Assembly (NCBI GenBank): GCA_004565275.1
Contig: SDOX01000159.1
Coordinates: 65,002 to 129,001 of the forward strand
Source of the DNA: Nannochloropsis salina CCMP1776
Lineage: Eukaryota > Sar > Eustigmatophyceae > Eustigmatales > Monodopsidaceae
Length of the DNA: 64,000 nt
Reading direction: 5' to 3'
The notes beneath the pieces were generated by a model that was not told the origin of the DNA, made no database searches, and saw only the letters and a list, made by a program, of their open reading frames with translations. Of the stretch, positions 30,335 to 41,800 are shown one piece after another (position 1 is the first letter of the stretch; every line of letters starts with the position of its first letter). The translations under genes and the position numbers were made by a program.

Positions 30335-31927
30335 ATGATACGGGCACATCTTACCCGTGAAAGCGGAGGGCAGGCGACCTACCTGGCCAAGCACCGCCTG
30401 GCCAAGCTTCCTTCATCTTACCTCCGCGACAGCAGCAGTGAGGGGGAGCTGGATCGTTGCCTGTATGACAATGCGGCCTACATTCAGTACCTGGAGACTC
30501 AGTTGAAGCGAGTGACAGCCGCCAGTGAGCAGGCAGAGAACTTTCGTGAGAGCACACAAGCTCTGAACGACCTCGTTGAGAAAATGTCGGACCGCGTCAC
30601 GGCCTTGGATCGCGATTTTGAGGAGCGTTACAGCAGCCGTCAAGATGCCCTTTGCAAGCACTTGACATCTTTGGAGGTAAAATTAGAGCAGCAAGATCAG
30701 AGTTATAGGCGTGAACTGCAGCGACAGGTGGAGCGGCAAAGGGATGACCGTAAGGCGGAGGTTCCCGCCGCGATCCAGGACCGGATAAAAACAATGGAAG
30801 AAACCGTGAGAGAATTGCAAACGCGACTTGACCTTGTCGAATGCCAGCGTGGAACTGAAATAAATGGACTCGAAGCCCGGCTGGAGGCGGTCGAGAAGGC
30901 CAACGCGGAGCTCTCAGCGCGGTGCCGTGGTCTGGAGGCTGCACAGGTCGAGGCCTTGGCCGGCGTGCGGAGCGAGCTAAGCGGGGACATGGAGAGGCTC
31001 CGGCATGACGTGTCCATGGGCGATCATCGGATCCTGAGCTCCTGCAGCAAGCAGGGTGAGTTGGCACAGGAAGAGATTGGCCGCCTGCGGGAAGAACTCG
31101 TGCGCCTCCAGCGAGAGGTCGTGCGGCGAGAGGGCCACCTGCCCCCCCGGGAAGGATCCAGCTCGGCGTCACGCGATTACACGGCGGCGAAGGGAAGCGG
31201 GCTGAAGATGGGCGACGCGGGGGAGGGCTCGGCAGCAATGGAGCAGGGGAAGAAGTTGAGGGTGTTGACGGCCGCCTTTCATCACGCCGAGGAGGCGCAC
31301 CGACGGAGGTACCAGGAGCAGCGCGAAATGCTGGATAAAATGCAGAAAAATTTGACTGCGGTGGGTATTAAAGCGCTTGAGACAGCAAGCAGTCAGGCAG
31401 AGGCTGTACTCAGCGTGGTAGGGCAGCTGGAGGGGAGGGTCGCCTGCATGGAGGCTGAGCAGGAGCAGCAGAGAGCCTGGCGGAGGCCGAGGAGGGGGTG
31501 CGCCGCACGGAAAAAGGCGGACCGCTCGACGATAGCCCCGGGCACGCCCAAGGCTGCCTGTTTCCACGAATTCATCGAAGAACCGGCCGATATGTGGGAG
31601 GCAGAAGGCGTGAGAAGTGCCAGGCGGGGGGCGCAGGGGCTGGAAGAGGATGAAAGGGTCATGGAAGAGGAGCTCGTCCAGGCCACAGCTGCAGTCTTGG
31701 CTGTAGGCTCCATCATGGGCGCGCAGGGTTGTGAAGGACATGAAAAGCGGGGGGGAAGCGGGCTTGTATTGCCGGAGTCGGAGGAATGCCAGAGGGGTCG
31801 CGTCGTCAGGGCGCGCTCGGCGAGGGGGGGCGGGCCCGCCGGTGGCCGTGTGCAGGATACCCAGGGCGATGGACCCGGCCTTTGCCGCCCGCACTCCCAC
31901 GGCCAAAGTCGCCATGTACAACACTAA
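30335..31927 (+). CDS. Coiled-coil protein of unknown function
   Basis: An intronless open frame of 530 residues that I cannot assign to a family. Residues about 40-400 are rich in Glu, Gln, Arg and Leu with heptad-like spacing (AAYIQYLETQLKRVTAASEQ, ALNDLVEKMSDRVTALDRD, TMEETVRELQTRLDLVE, EEIGRLREELVRLQREVV), typical of long coiled coils in cytoskeletal or centrosomal proteins. The last 120 residues turn Gly/Arg-rich and less ordered. An unrecognised intron or a shorter true C-terminus is therefore possible. It starts 135 bases from the divergent AFG1 start as I place it. Confidence 0.6.
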   Translation: MIRAHLTRESGGQATYLAKHRLAKLPSSYLRDSSSEGELDRCLYDNAAYIQYLETQLKRVTAASEQAENFRESTQALNDLVEKMSDRVTALDRDFEERYSSRQDALCKHLTSLEVKLEQQDQSYRRELQRQVERQRDDRKAEVPAAIQDRIKTMEETVRELQTRLDLVECQRGTEINGLEARLEAVEKANAELSARCRGLEAAQVEALAGVRSELSGDMERLRHDVSMGDHRILSSCSKQGELAQEEIGRLREELVRLQREVVRREGHLPPREGSSSASRDYTAAKGSGLKMGDAGEGSAAMEQGKKLRVLTAAFHHAEEAHRRRYQEQREMLDKMQKNLTAVGIKALETASSQAEAVLSVVGQLEGRVACMEAEQEQQRAWRRPRRGCAARKKADRSTIAPGTPKAACFHEFIEEPADMWEAEGVRSARRGAQGLEEDERVMEEELVQATAAVLAVGSIMGAQGCEGHEKRGGSGLVLPESEECQRGRVVRARSARGGGPAGGRVQDTQGDGPGLCRPHSHGQSRHVQH

Positions 31928-32107
31928 ACTTTGGCCCTGATTAGAAAAAAGGGCACAGGGAGCGCGAGGGAGATCCGTGGCGCACCCTCATGATTCCCGA
32001 TGATTTATAAGGGCAGACGGCAAACGAATTCGATCAATAGATGCCAGCGCCCAGCATGTGCCACGCTCGCTTTCTCGGTGTAACCTATCCGCGCAGTAGC
32101 GTTGGCA

Positions 32108-32431
32108 TTATCCTTTATACTGAGGAGGCATCAACTCGATCCGCTTCACCCTCGGTACGCAAAACTGAGTGTTAACCCAAAAGATGGGCAGTACATGATC
32201 TTCTTCGTCGGATAAGAGGAATGAGGAGGGCAGGCGTTTGGACTTCCTTGCAAAGAAGCCTAAGCGATCATAATTGTGTAGAGAAAAGTATTTCATTTGC
32301 AGCATGTCTGTTCTGTCGTGATGCTTCTCGCATGAGGACTTGAGATATGCTGAAATATGCGCAAGCTGCACGACCAACTGGCCGAAGACTGGGCATGTAT
32401 TGATCGACGTAACGAAGCAATCTGTACCTGC
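32108..32431 (-). CDS. Possible 3' terminal exon of an unknown gene
   Basis: A leftward open segment of about 108 codons beginning after a plausible acceptor (GTCGCAG|GT at 32431) and ending in a stop at 32108. The translation looks protein-like rather than random: TDCFVTSINTCPVFGQLVVQ, RTDMLQMKYFSLHNYDRLGF, FLLSDEEDHVLPIFWVNTQF and a basic end RVKRIELMPPQYKG. I recognise no family. It may splice to the segment at 32722-32913, but the obvious donor there is in a different phase, so the join is unresolved. Confidence 0.3.
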   Translation of the reverse strand, partial: AGTDCFVTSINTCPVFGQLVVQLAHISAYLKSSCEKHHDRTDMLQMKYFSLHNYDRLGFFARKSKRLPSSFLLSDEEDHVLPIFWVNTQFCVPRVKRIELMPPQYKG

Positions 32432-32721
32432 GACACGGTGTCACAAGGCTAAAGCCCAATGAAGGCTGGATGGTGTATCATTACCGTTATTGCCGTTCGT
32501 AATTTTTAGTTTCCCATGCGTCTCACCAAATTTCCCATTTCAACGACATTTCAGTCATGCCTAAAAAGATGAAACGTTGCTACACCCACATTTCAGTAGC
32601 ACCAACGTTTCACCCTCCTCTTTTGTATGTCGCTGCCCTTTACGACCTTGTGAAATTAATACACGTTTTTACGGTTTCACCGCAGACCGCGGTATGCTCG
32701 GCGTACTTCTGCGTTGAGCAT

Positions 32722-32913
32722 TTAGAAAGGCTTCTTTTCTTCATCTTTTTCCTCTAGGAACCTCACGCGTCTAAGCAACCACGCAAAGACAGCTTCCTCC
32801 GCATTCACTTTTCTTGCAACTAGCACGCTTCGTTCCCCAAGGGCATATTGCTCGAGGACGTGACAAAGTGTACGGACGGTGACGCTTTCACGATCTGTCA
32901 CCCTCAGCTCCAT
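32722..32913 (-). CDS. Possible small protein or first exon, unknown
   Basis: 63 codons from an ATG at 32913. The sequence has a plausible amphipathic, soluble composition: MELRVTDRESVTVRTLCHVL, ALGERSVLVARKVNAEEAVF, AWLLRRVRFLEEKDEEKK. A GTGAGG donor candidate lies inside it after LLRR. It could be the first exon of the gene ending at 32108, or a free-standing small protein. No family is recognised. Confidence 0.28.
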   Translation of the reverse strand: MELRVTDRESVTVRTLCHVLEQYALGERSVLVARKVNAEEAVFAWLLRRVRFLEEKDEEKKPF

Positions 32914-33082
32914 GTCCTCGAAGCTTTCCCGTTCGTATTTGCTTGTAAGTCCCCAATTAATGCAAACATGTAGTACATTTTCCTGCTTCGAAAGCTTTAC
33001 TCTATGAATTACTTTACATGAAAAGTTGCAATGTTTTCAAGACATTTTCACGAGTATTGACATTGCTATGCTTCTTTCACGC

Positions 33083-34887
33083 TCAGTATGGAGGCCGCGA
33101 GATCTCTTTCTGCGCCGCCTGTAGCACATTTTTGACGCTATTTTTCTGCTCCGTTCTCGGCAACATACAGTATTCGTCGCCGACGCCTCCGACTGGGGTA
33201 ACGTGGCCGCTGCCGCTACTACTTGTCTTGATTTTCAAGACTGGCGGACTGCTGCTGGGCGCGCTGCTACCTTTTCCTTGACTTGGAATCCTGCCAATGG
33301 GGAGTGGCTTGGCGGGAGCGCCATTGGGAGGGGGCGTCGGGACCCGGCGACGATCCTGCGGGTAAGAAGCCGAACCGCGCTCTTTTGCGCCGCTCAAGTC
33401 TCTGTCAAGACTTCCCACACCGGGAGATTGCTGTCGCCCCTTACCTATTGGATGTATAGAAGGAGACAAGGGGGAGTGGCTTTCGCTTTTCGAGCCGGGA
33501 AGGCCAGCTCGACGGTGATGGGAAGGGCTTCCGGACGCGGGGTATTCCTGTTCCTGTTTTTGGCGATGGTGGATGGGACTAGCGAGCGTTGCCTTCTCGT
33601 TGACAGGAGAGGCATCATGGGCCAACATGATGGGTGTTGTGGGAGTGGGAGGGCCATCGGAGGGGTAGGAAGGCCCTGGAAGCTTAACACCGAGCTCACG
33701 TAGGGAACCTATGTGAATGGTAGGCATTAGCGCGTCCTCAGCTCCGTATCCGCCCACTCCTCCCTTCGAGTACAGCTCCTCCTCGCGCAGAACATTCTTA
33801 ACCAGACATTTGCGTGCGTTAACCTCCGGATAGGCTAAAGCCTCGGCAGCGGAAGGACGATCCCTGGCAGCAGGAAGAAGCATTCGCGCAATGACAGACC
33901 CCAAATCCTTCGAGTAAACCGAGGGGACGGGGTTGAAATTGCCTCCCAGCACGGCCGTTTTAAGTTCGCTCATATTGTTGCCAAGAAAGGGAGGACGCAG
34001 AGCACACAGCTCGTAAATAAGGCAGCCGAGAGACCAAATGTCAGTGGCATGGTTGTAAGGGCGGCGGGCCCAGATTTCGGGGCTCATATAGTAAGGCGTC
34101 CCGATCTGTGTCTTGGCGTTGCCGTCCTTCATGACTTTGGAAACGTTCATGTCCCCTATCTTGATAGAGCCGTCCTCCGCCAGGAAGCAGTTGGCGGGTT
34201 TTAGGTCACGGTGGAGGACGTTGCGCTCGTGGAGAGCTTTCAGGCCCTCCAAGATCTGGATCATGTAGACCCAGATGACGCGCTCATCGATGTACTCCCT
34301 GCGTTTCACATATCGCTTGATCTTCATCGCCAGGTCACCCCATCCACAATACTCCATGACAATGCACAAGTTGTTTCCATCTGCATGTGAAAATTTGAAG
34401 AAAAAGGGGTCTCAGAATAAGCAATTGACCTAGATGCGAAGCGTGACATCGAAGGAGGTGCTGAGAGCGAGCAGGAGGACCAGCAGGACTTTTTTGAAAA
34501 AGTTTTGCTAAGCATAGTATCTACAAAAGTATCTTGATCAACCTTCGTTCTACAGATCACCCTTCCACGCGCCTAAATCCCTCTCCGTTTACCCATGAAG
34601 GTCTCGTGAAGCCGCACAATACGAGGATGTCCGAAGGATGCAAGAAGGCGGATCTCATTCAATGCAGAAAGAAGTTCCTTGTCATCTAAAGAGCTCACAT
34701 CGACCTTTTTCAATGCATATGTTTTACCATCAACCAATCGTGTCACCTGCCGCGGAGGCAAAAAAGAATTTTATCAGTTAAAGAGGCGATGCGCTCAGGG
34801 AAGGTGTCCGGCTGTACTTACCTTGTGGACGCTGGCGAAAGCACCCTCCCCAAGGCTCTTCAAGATCTCGAATTGCTCAATTCCCAT
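33083..34887 (-). CDS. NIMA-related (NEK) protein kinase
   Basis: A Ser/Thr kinase of 505 residues from three exons: 34887-34822, 34746-34593 and 34380-33083 (introns 75 and 212 bases). The kinase domain starts at residue 6: Gly-loop SLGEGAFASVHK, VAIK-type Lys in YALKKVDVSSL, then DDKELLSALNEIRLLASFGH, the αC/β4 signature of NEKs, catalytic HRDLKPANCFL, then KIGDMNVSKV and TQIGTPYYMSPEIW. The canonical DFG is DMN here. Phe-to-Met/Leu and Gly-to-Asn changes occur in one protist and plant NEK branch, so this is unlikely to be an inactivating change. The C-terminal 160 residues are Ser/Pro-rich and disordered. NEKs of this kind act in mitosis or at flagella and microtubules. Both junctions restore conserved kinase segments (VHKVTRLVDGK and ETFMDGNNLCIVMEY). 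Confidence 0.9.
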
Positions 34888-35931
34888 GCTTCCTACTAGC
34901 TTTCCTGCATTCCGAGTGTGAGATGAAGCTATAAGATGACCAAGAATGCTCTCACATTCACTATCAGGAGTCCTTCACAGAGGTAGAAAATATTGTGTGA
35001 AAAGGACTGTTTGCCGACTAGAAAGGGTTTTCTATCCTAGTAAAAAGTTACTATATCTATAGCTCGTGTATTTTGACTACATATCGGTGCGTCTGTGCCC
35101 GCCAGTGTCCATCTGGTAAGCTAAGAAAACTTGATCAGAGAGGGAATCCCTACGAAGAGAAATGCGTCGTCGACCGACACACACACACACAGAGTTTGCA
35201 GAATAAAAGTGGGAATAATGAAATTCATCCCTTCTTTTCCATGGAGCGCAAAGCATTTTCTTTTAGTAAACTTTGTCGCCCTTATCGGAAAGACCGGAGG
35301 GACAGGCAGAGGACCGGCGGGGATGATACCGCATGGGCCGATGACGCCACTTATTTAAATCGACGGTTGAAGGACGCCGGCGGCGCAAGGGCAGGGGCTG
35401 ACTGGGCGGGGCCGGGTAAGTGGGAGTGCAGCTTTGCGGGCGTGACTGTGGTCTTTTTTGTTCCCTGTGCTCCAAGCGCATGCGATAAGAAGCACATTAT
35501 GCCATTGTGGTCATGTGACGCTTTTTGAGGCTTCGTCATTTGCGGCTGAAGCCTCCTCTTCTGCTGCTTGGAATGAGTCAGGCAAGATACTGGGCCGGTC
35601 ATGATCTCACCTCGCCTTTCCATTCCAAAAAGCATGCGAGCTCTCTACGTGTGCGAAGGATTGTGGATTTTAGCAGGCAGTGACACGCTCGGTGAATAAG
35701 TGTGTCAAGCGTGGCTGTTCTGCCATGCACGCACGGGAGGCACCATTCGTTGTCATGACGAAGTGCTGCTTCACAGGCTAATGCATGCAGAGATTGTGGG
35801 CCGCCCGTCGCCCGTGTCATTTTATAGTGCACGCCTCATTTTTTGGGGCTTTTTGATCAGGATCATCAGAATATCTCATAATACAACAATTCACAACACA
35901 TAGACAGCCGGCATCTCAGACACCAGTCGTC
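34888..35931. promoter_or_regulatory. Divergent upstream region, NEK and PDX1
   Basis: About 1 kb between divergent start codons. It contains a short AC dinucleotide run near 35177-35191. Open frames at 35073-35528 show no family features. Confidence 0.4.
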
Positions 35932-37574
35932 ATGAACGGGCACGCCAATGGCAACGGCAGCACCCACGGGGGACCTTCGTCCTCCTCGACCTCGACAGGC
36001 GCTGTGGGTACATTTCGCGTGAAAGCTGGCCTGGCGCAAATGCTCAAGGGCGGCGTCATTATGGGTATGTGACAGGGTGGGGCACGAGGTGGTGAAATGC
36101 GTGTCATTGAAATGGGGCAACTGGTTGGGTGATGTGGCCTCTACTGCAAGTGCGTGTCTCTGTGTGAGGCCAACTTGATTCGTTTTACGAGCCTGTCATC
36201 GCTTGGCGGGAGCTCTATTTTGTGGATGGCTTCAAGGAGTGAAGGCTAGCAGAAGTTTGCAGGCGTTGCTTTACAAAATAGTCTTCCTCCTGAGCCCGGG
36301 CGAGGAACAAAGCACCCATCCCTCCCGTCCCCGTCACTGCTTCTCTTGCCTTCAGTCCTGACATTGTTGTACTCATTTTTGGAACTTAGACGTGGTGGAT
36401 GTGGAGCAGGCAAAGATCGCAGAGGCTGCTGGTGCAGTGGCAGTGATGGCGCTTGAGCGCATCCCTGCCGATATCCGTCGTGACGGGGGCGTGGCGCGTA
36501 TGAGCGACCCGGCCATGATCAAGGAGATCAAGGCGGCGGTGACCATCCCAGTGATGGCTAAGGTGAGCCAGAAGTTGCGAGGAGAAGGCTGCAAGGAAGG
36601 TAGAAGTGACCGGCACATCTGGCTGTAGAAGTGAACGAGAAGTAATCAAGGCAAGAGGGCCGTGAGGAAAGATTGATGAACCATAAGCAGATAGGGACAT
36701 CAGAGCGCAATCTTTTTGTGCACATGCTGATTTCATCTACTTTTACGACTGAGCCTGAGAAATACATGACGTTTCAGTCCTCATGACAGTAAGGGCCATG
36801 ACTAACCGCTCGGTCGCTCCGTGTCTTTCCTCGTAGGCCCGCATCGGACATTTTGTAGAGGCCCAAATTCTGGAGACGATCGAGGTAGATTACATCGATG
36901 AGTCCGAGGTTCTGACCATGGCGGACGAGGACAACCACATCAACAAGAACAAGTTCAAAGTGCCCTTCGTATGCGGGTGCCGGGATTTGGGGGAGGCCCT
37001 CCGGCGTGTGGCCGAGGGGGCGGCGATGCTCCGCACCAAGGGAGAAGCGGGAACGGGGAATGTGGTGGAGGCGGTGCGGCACGCGCGCACCGTGCAACGG
37101 GAGATCAGGCGCTTGAAGACAATGGATGAGGACGAACTGTTCGTGTACGCCAAGGACATCAGGGCACCGCTGGAGCTCGTGCAAGAGGTGGCACGCACTG
37201 GGAAGCTTCCAGTCGTGAATTTCGCGGCCGGCGGGGTAGCCACGCCGGCGGATGCAGCGTTGATGATGCAGTTGGGTCTGGACGGTGTGTTTGTGGGATC
37301 AGGGATCTTTAAATCGACCGAGCCGGAGAAGCGCGCCCGGGCCATTGTTCAGGCGGTGACGCACTTCCGAAACCCGCAGGTGTTGGCAGAGGTTAGCACG
37401 AAATTGGGTGTACCCATGGTGGGCATATCGGACATCAAGGGGGACCCAGTGAACTTCCGGGACCGCGAGGGGGGTGTCGCAGGTGACGGCGTTCCCCCCA
37501 AGAAGCAGCTCCACGGTGCCACGGAGACCCAGCTGTACGGATCGAGCTGGAATGTGGGGCATCAGCACCGTTAG
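35932..37574 (+). CDS. PDX1: Pyridoxal 5'-phosphate synthase subunit PDX1
   Basis: The synthase subunit of the DXP-independent vitamin B6 pathway, making pyridoxal 5'-phosphate from ribose 5-phosphate, glyceraldehyde 3-phosphate and ammonia supplied by PDX2. 347 residues from three exons: 35932-36064, 36390-36562 and 36837-37574. The first 25 residues are Gly/Ser/Thr-rich. Then come [20 protein letters not shown] with Asp45, [27 protein letters not shown] with Lys102 (the Schiff-base Lys), [34 protein letters not shown], the second Lys170 in RTKGEAGTG, and [20 protein letters not shown] with GVFVGSGIF. Both introns fall inside conserved blocks and preserve phase. The C-terminus is longer than in bacteria and rich in charged and polar residues. 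No PDX2 gene is in the window. Confidence 0.96.
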
Positions 37575-38898
37575 AAAGGGAGGACGGGGAGAGTTACCGG
37601 TATGAGGTCGCGACTATCGCGTCCGAGCGCCTTGTCTGTTGAAACGTCCGAAGGCGTTATGACGTGAGAATGAAAACGATGCTATTCGAGACACACGGTT
37701 GGGGCAGGTGGGTGAAATGTAGGTGGACAAATGGCTTGGGTGTGAGGGTGGGAAGGACTTCAAGGAATTAACGCAAGTGAGCGGGTGGTGTAGCGGAGAG
37801 AGATCTTGCAGTTCCAGCATCATGTCAGAGCTCCACGGACGAGGACGCTCACGGCTGTATCTTTCATGCCGCACCGCGTTCCCATATATGTTAAGGAACT
37901 GGATGGTTAGTAGAGCAAAGTAGGGAACGTGAAAAAATTTAACAATGTCATCATACCCAAGGCTGAAGTATGTAGGTTAAAAGTCTGGAATGGCCCGTGC
38001 ATTCTTGTGTCCATGTCTCTGCTTAAGTATGATGACAGACGCAATGAAGATGACGAAAGGGGCCTGCCTGCGTACGAAGTGACCTTTACTTTCACTTATT
38101 TTTCAATTCTTTATTTACATCGTTTCACGATAAGTAGAATGATTGTCACATCGTTTGCATCGGCGACATCGACATTGCAACAAGGCGCATTCCGTGTAAA
38201 CCAGCGTTTTGATACTTTGCGACCCCAGAGGGCACGAATGAAACGAATGCGAAAAAGACATGAGATCGCCACGTCCGTAGTGTCAATACACATCACTCCA
38301 ACACGGACATAACATCGATAAAATGGACCCGGAGTCACACGTGATCAGGTGGATCGTCCAAGCTCAATTCCGCCCACATCGACCCAACCCGTGTTCCATG
38401 GACACGCTGAACGGAAAGTGAGGGGTTGCAGTGCGGTTTCTTCCCCGCTTCGAAGCTCGAGAAGCAGGCGCGTCACGCCCGATCCACTCTCGCAAGGAAG
38501 CATCTGCGCATGGCGCTCCTTGACCTACCTACTGCTTCCCTCCACTCGAAATAGTAGACAAGTCTGTCAGGGTCCCGACCGTGTCCTCTGTGCCAAGCCA
38601 GAGTCCTTCGAAAGAGCGGACGCCCAAGGCGAATCCTGGACCCATTTCCAGCGATGCGTTTGAATCCCAGCCCTGGCGCTCATGTTGGGTGGTACACCGC
38701 ATAAAACACCCGCACATCTCCGTTCGCTTGAATGAAATCCTTACGCAACTCCCTCAAAATCACAGTACTTGCACCTACGGACAAACATCGCTGCATTTTT
38801 CGCCACAGAGAAAGCAAAGCGCGCCACAACGTCCCCAAGAGGTCCTGCCCGCCGTGGAAGGCTCGATAGCTGGAGCGGGGCACCACAGCCTTGCTAGT
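37575..38898. other. Intergenic between PDX1 and La-motif gene
   Basis: About 1.3 kb. The frame of the downstream La-motif gene is already open from 38581 but has no ATG before 38899, so this part is probably 5' untranslated. Short open frames around 37929-38312 lack family features. Confidence 0.45.
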
Positions 38899-41800
38899 AT
38901 GCTTCAGAGAAGCCAGGTGATGGCTAACTACCAAATTCCTATTTCACTGGCATGTCTGTTTCTTCTATGGAGAGCCTCTGCAGCGAAAGCAAGACATGCG
39001 GGGGGCAATGAGAAAGTCGAGAGCTATCGGAAGGCCGGAGGAAATGGGGTCGAGGCGCCCCCTGCCCCCTCCGCATCCCCGATGGGTCTGCAACCTGTTG
39101 TGGACAGTGACGCAGCGTATAGAGTGCGGAAAGCACGCTACGATAAGGCGCATGGTCTTCTAGAATTGTATTTGGAGCAGGAGAACATGCTGGAAGCGGA
39201 CGCGATAAGGGAGGCCCTGGAGCTTCTGGAAGGCAATATGTCGGAGTGGGGAGCCCTGGAGGAAACTTTGGGGCATGGGTATCTACACGATGACGATTTC
39301 ATGCTGATGATCCGAGCACATGTCATTCGAGGCCAAATGTTGGCTGTCGCGGCGCGGTATGAGAGGCAGGGAGGGGAGCTCGCAAAGCTCAGTAGCCGAG
39401 GTAGCGGGAGGGACCCTCCCATGGTTCGAGCGCTTGAAGAGTTCGAATACGCCTGTCCGATGCTTTGGAAGGTACAATTGATGTCTGCGGCAGGTTCGTC
39501 GAGAGGAGAAAATTCTAATTTGACAGCCCTGGGTTCGGACCCCTTCTTCTTCTCCGCCATGCCCTCCTCCTGGGGGCCGCCGCCAGGATCAGGGCCTGCG
39601 GGCGGCAGCCTTGGCGCCCCGGAGGATGACTACCACTCCTGCTACGCTGTCCTGGCCGACCTCTATTCGGAGCTGCAGCTACATCAGCAGCAGCATGAGC
39701 GACAGAGGAAGGGCAAAGGCGCCGACTTGATGGCGCGGTACATGGTCGTGCGGCGGCAGGAGGAGGATCGGGAGAGGTCGGACGCAGGCGGGGAAGCCCA
39801 GCAACTGAATGAGCAGGGTCTAAAGCTTCGGAGGCGTACATGGGGAATGGTGGACCGTCTGGCCCTCTTGTCCACCTCCTGTCCTGCAGACGTCGTCGCC
39901 GCCTCGGGAAGCGAGAGCGACAGCCCCTACCCGAAAACCCATATCATCTGGAACGAGGCGCAGGTCATGCGGGCCCACATGCTGGGTATTGTCTGGCAGC
40001 TGTCTGCAGTCACAGAGCCATGGAATGCTCAGGCTTGTGTGGAACGCGCGAAGATCTGGCTGGGCATGATTAGGCAGCGGTCCCAGGCGCGGATGGCCTA
40101 CTACCTGCACCACAGGCAGGCGGCGGGGGGTGGAGCCGACAAGGGGCAGGGGCCACGGCTGGGGGGGAAGGTGAGAGAGATGCAAGCAGCGGCGGCGGCG
40201 ACGGTAGTGTCGGAGGGTCTGCAAGAGGAGGGAAATTGCTACTTGGGCGCGCTGACGGCCGTGGCGGAGAAGGGGTGGGAGGCCTTGGAGGTGGAGCGTG
40301 GGGAGGAGGGGAGATTGTGCGGGTTGCCGGGGGGAAGGAGGAAGGACGTGGTCTTGCCTGGCTTCCAATCCGGGGAGGAGATCTTGGAGGCTGTGAGAGA
40401 GTCCTACCAGCACGCGCTCTTGGCCCCCCGCCTCTCTCTGCGTGACTTCTTCGCCAAGAGAGGGGCCTTGAAGAGCAGGCCCTTAGGCTCTTCCTCGGCG
40501 GGCCCCGCTCCATTTCCCAGCTCCGCCTCGTCTTCTTCTCCCTCACCGACGTTCTCCTCCTCCAGCCCTCCGATCTCTCCGCCCCACTACACCTCCCTTG
40601 TCGGCCAGCAGACGGCGGGGGAGAAAGTGTCGCCCTTCGTCCTGGCCTCCTTGCTCGCTTTGCTCTGCCTACTCGGAGGAGGCTTTTACCACTACAGCCG
40701 CAGGCACTCTCATTCTCGCGGCGGGCGCCACAAGAAGAAGTCAGCCGTACTAGCAGCGGCTGTTGTCAAGCGTGGCGCACAGCGGAAGGTCCAGGCTGGG
40801 CAAGCGACCGGCAAGTGGTGCGCAGACGAGGGCCGGGGAGCCTGTCAGCAAGCGCGGTGGACCCTCTGGGAGCACGTAGCTTTCTGTCTCGAGACGGCGA
40901 CTTCCCTGTCACGCCCGTTCGTCGGCTCGCTCACGCGGCGCGCGAGCAAAATGTACTCAATCTGGCGTGTATGGGCGAGGAGGAGGCACCAAGGCACGGG
41001 AAGGTCGAAAGGACAACCCGAGTCGAATAAGGCCAAGGCGCAAATGCTGTCGCCGACACCAAAAGAACATTCTACCAAGAAAATCAAAGGAGAATATAGC
41101 AAACCAGGGACTCGCGATGGCAGCGGTGGCCGCCGTCGAAGGTGTTCTGGCAAGAGATGCGAACTTCAGCTTGTGCAGAAGCCGCCACAATGCGGGCACG
41201 AGAAACAGCAACCAGCGGCGCAGGCATTCGTCTCTACACCACCCGTCTTTCCTTCGCCAAGGTCTAGGCAAGGGATAGCAGGGCAAGAGCAGCGAATGGT
41301 ATCGGTGACGCCTGGGTTTGTGGAGGGGTCTGTTGTGGGCGACGCGTTCGAGTGGGTGGGGACGGGCGGGTCGCACTGTCCCAAGTCGAAGGCATCTACG
41401 CTCTCCAGATGGAACGCATCGTCTGAAAGGCTTACAGGTGAATCGGAAGCACCCAGGCCAGACATATACGATACCGAGAAAAAGCAGGGACAGGAGCCAC
41501 ATCTACCCACAGCCTCATGCTACCAGGCGGGCAACAAAAGAAAGGCTGGCGCGACGGCAAAGCTGCCATGTTTTCCACGTTCAAGAGCCGAAAAGGTGGA
41601 AGGAAAAAAAGAGAAAAGTGAAAATATTAAATCGACTGAGGCCAAAAGCAAGGGCCTGGAGGAGTCTGCGATGTCCCTGGACTCAGCCGACGCGCAGGAG
41701 GGCAAGGGGCCGGAGTCTGTAAGCGAGGGGCCAGGGGCGTCGAGAAAGGAAGAGGGCGGTGTGCCAACGGTGGCTGTGGGCAATCCGCAGCCAGAGGAGT

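Larger units (their letters stand above)
31928..33082. other. Region with two unassigned coding-looking segments
   Basis: Between the coiled-coil gene and the NEK kinase 3' end. Two leftward segments (32108-32431 and 32722-32913), listed separately, may belong to one small gene. The remainder is AT-rich and shows nothing. Confidence 0.4.
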
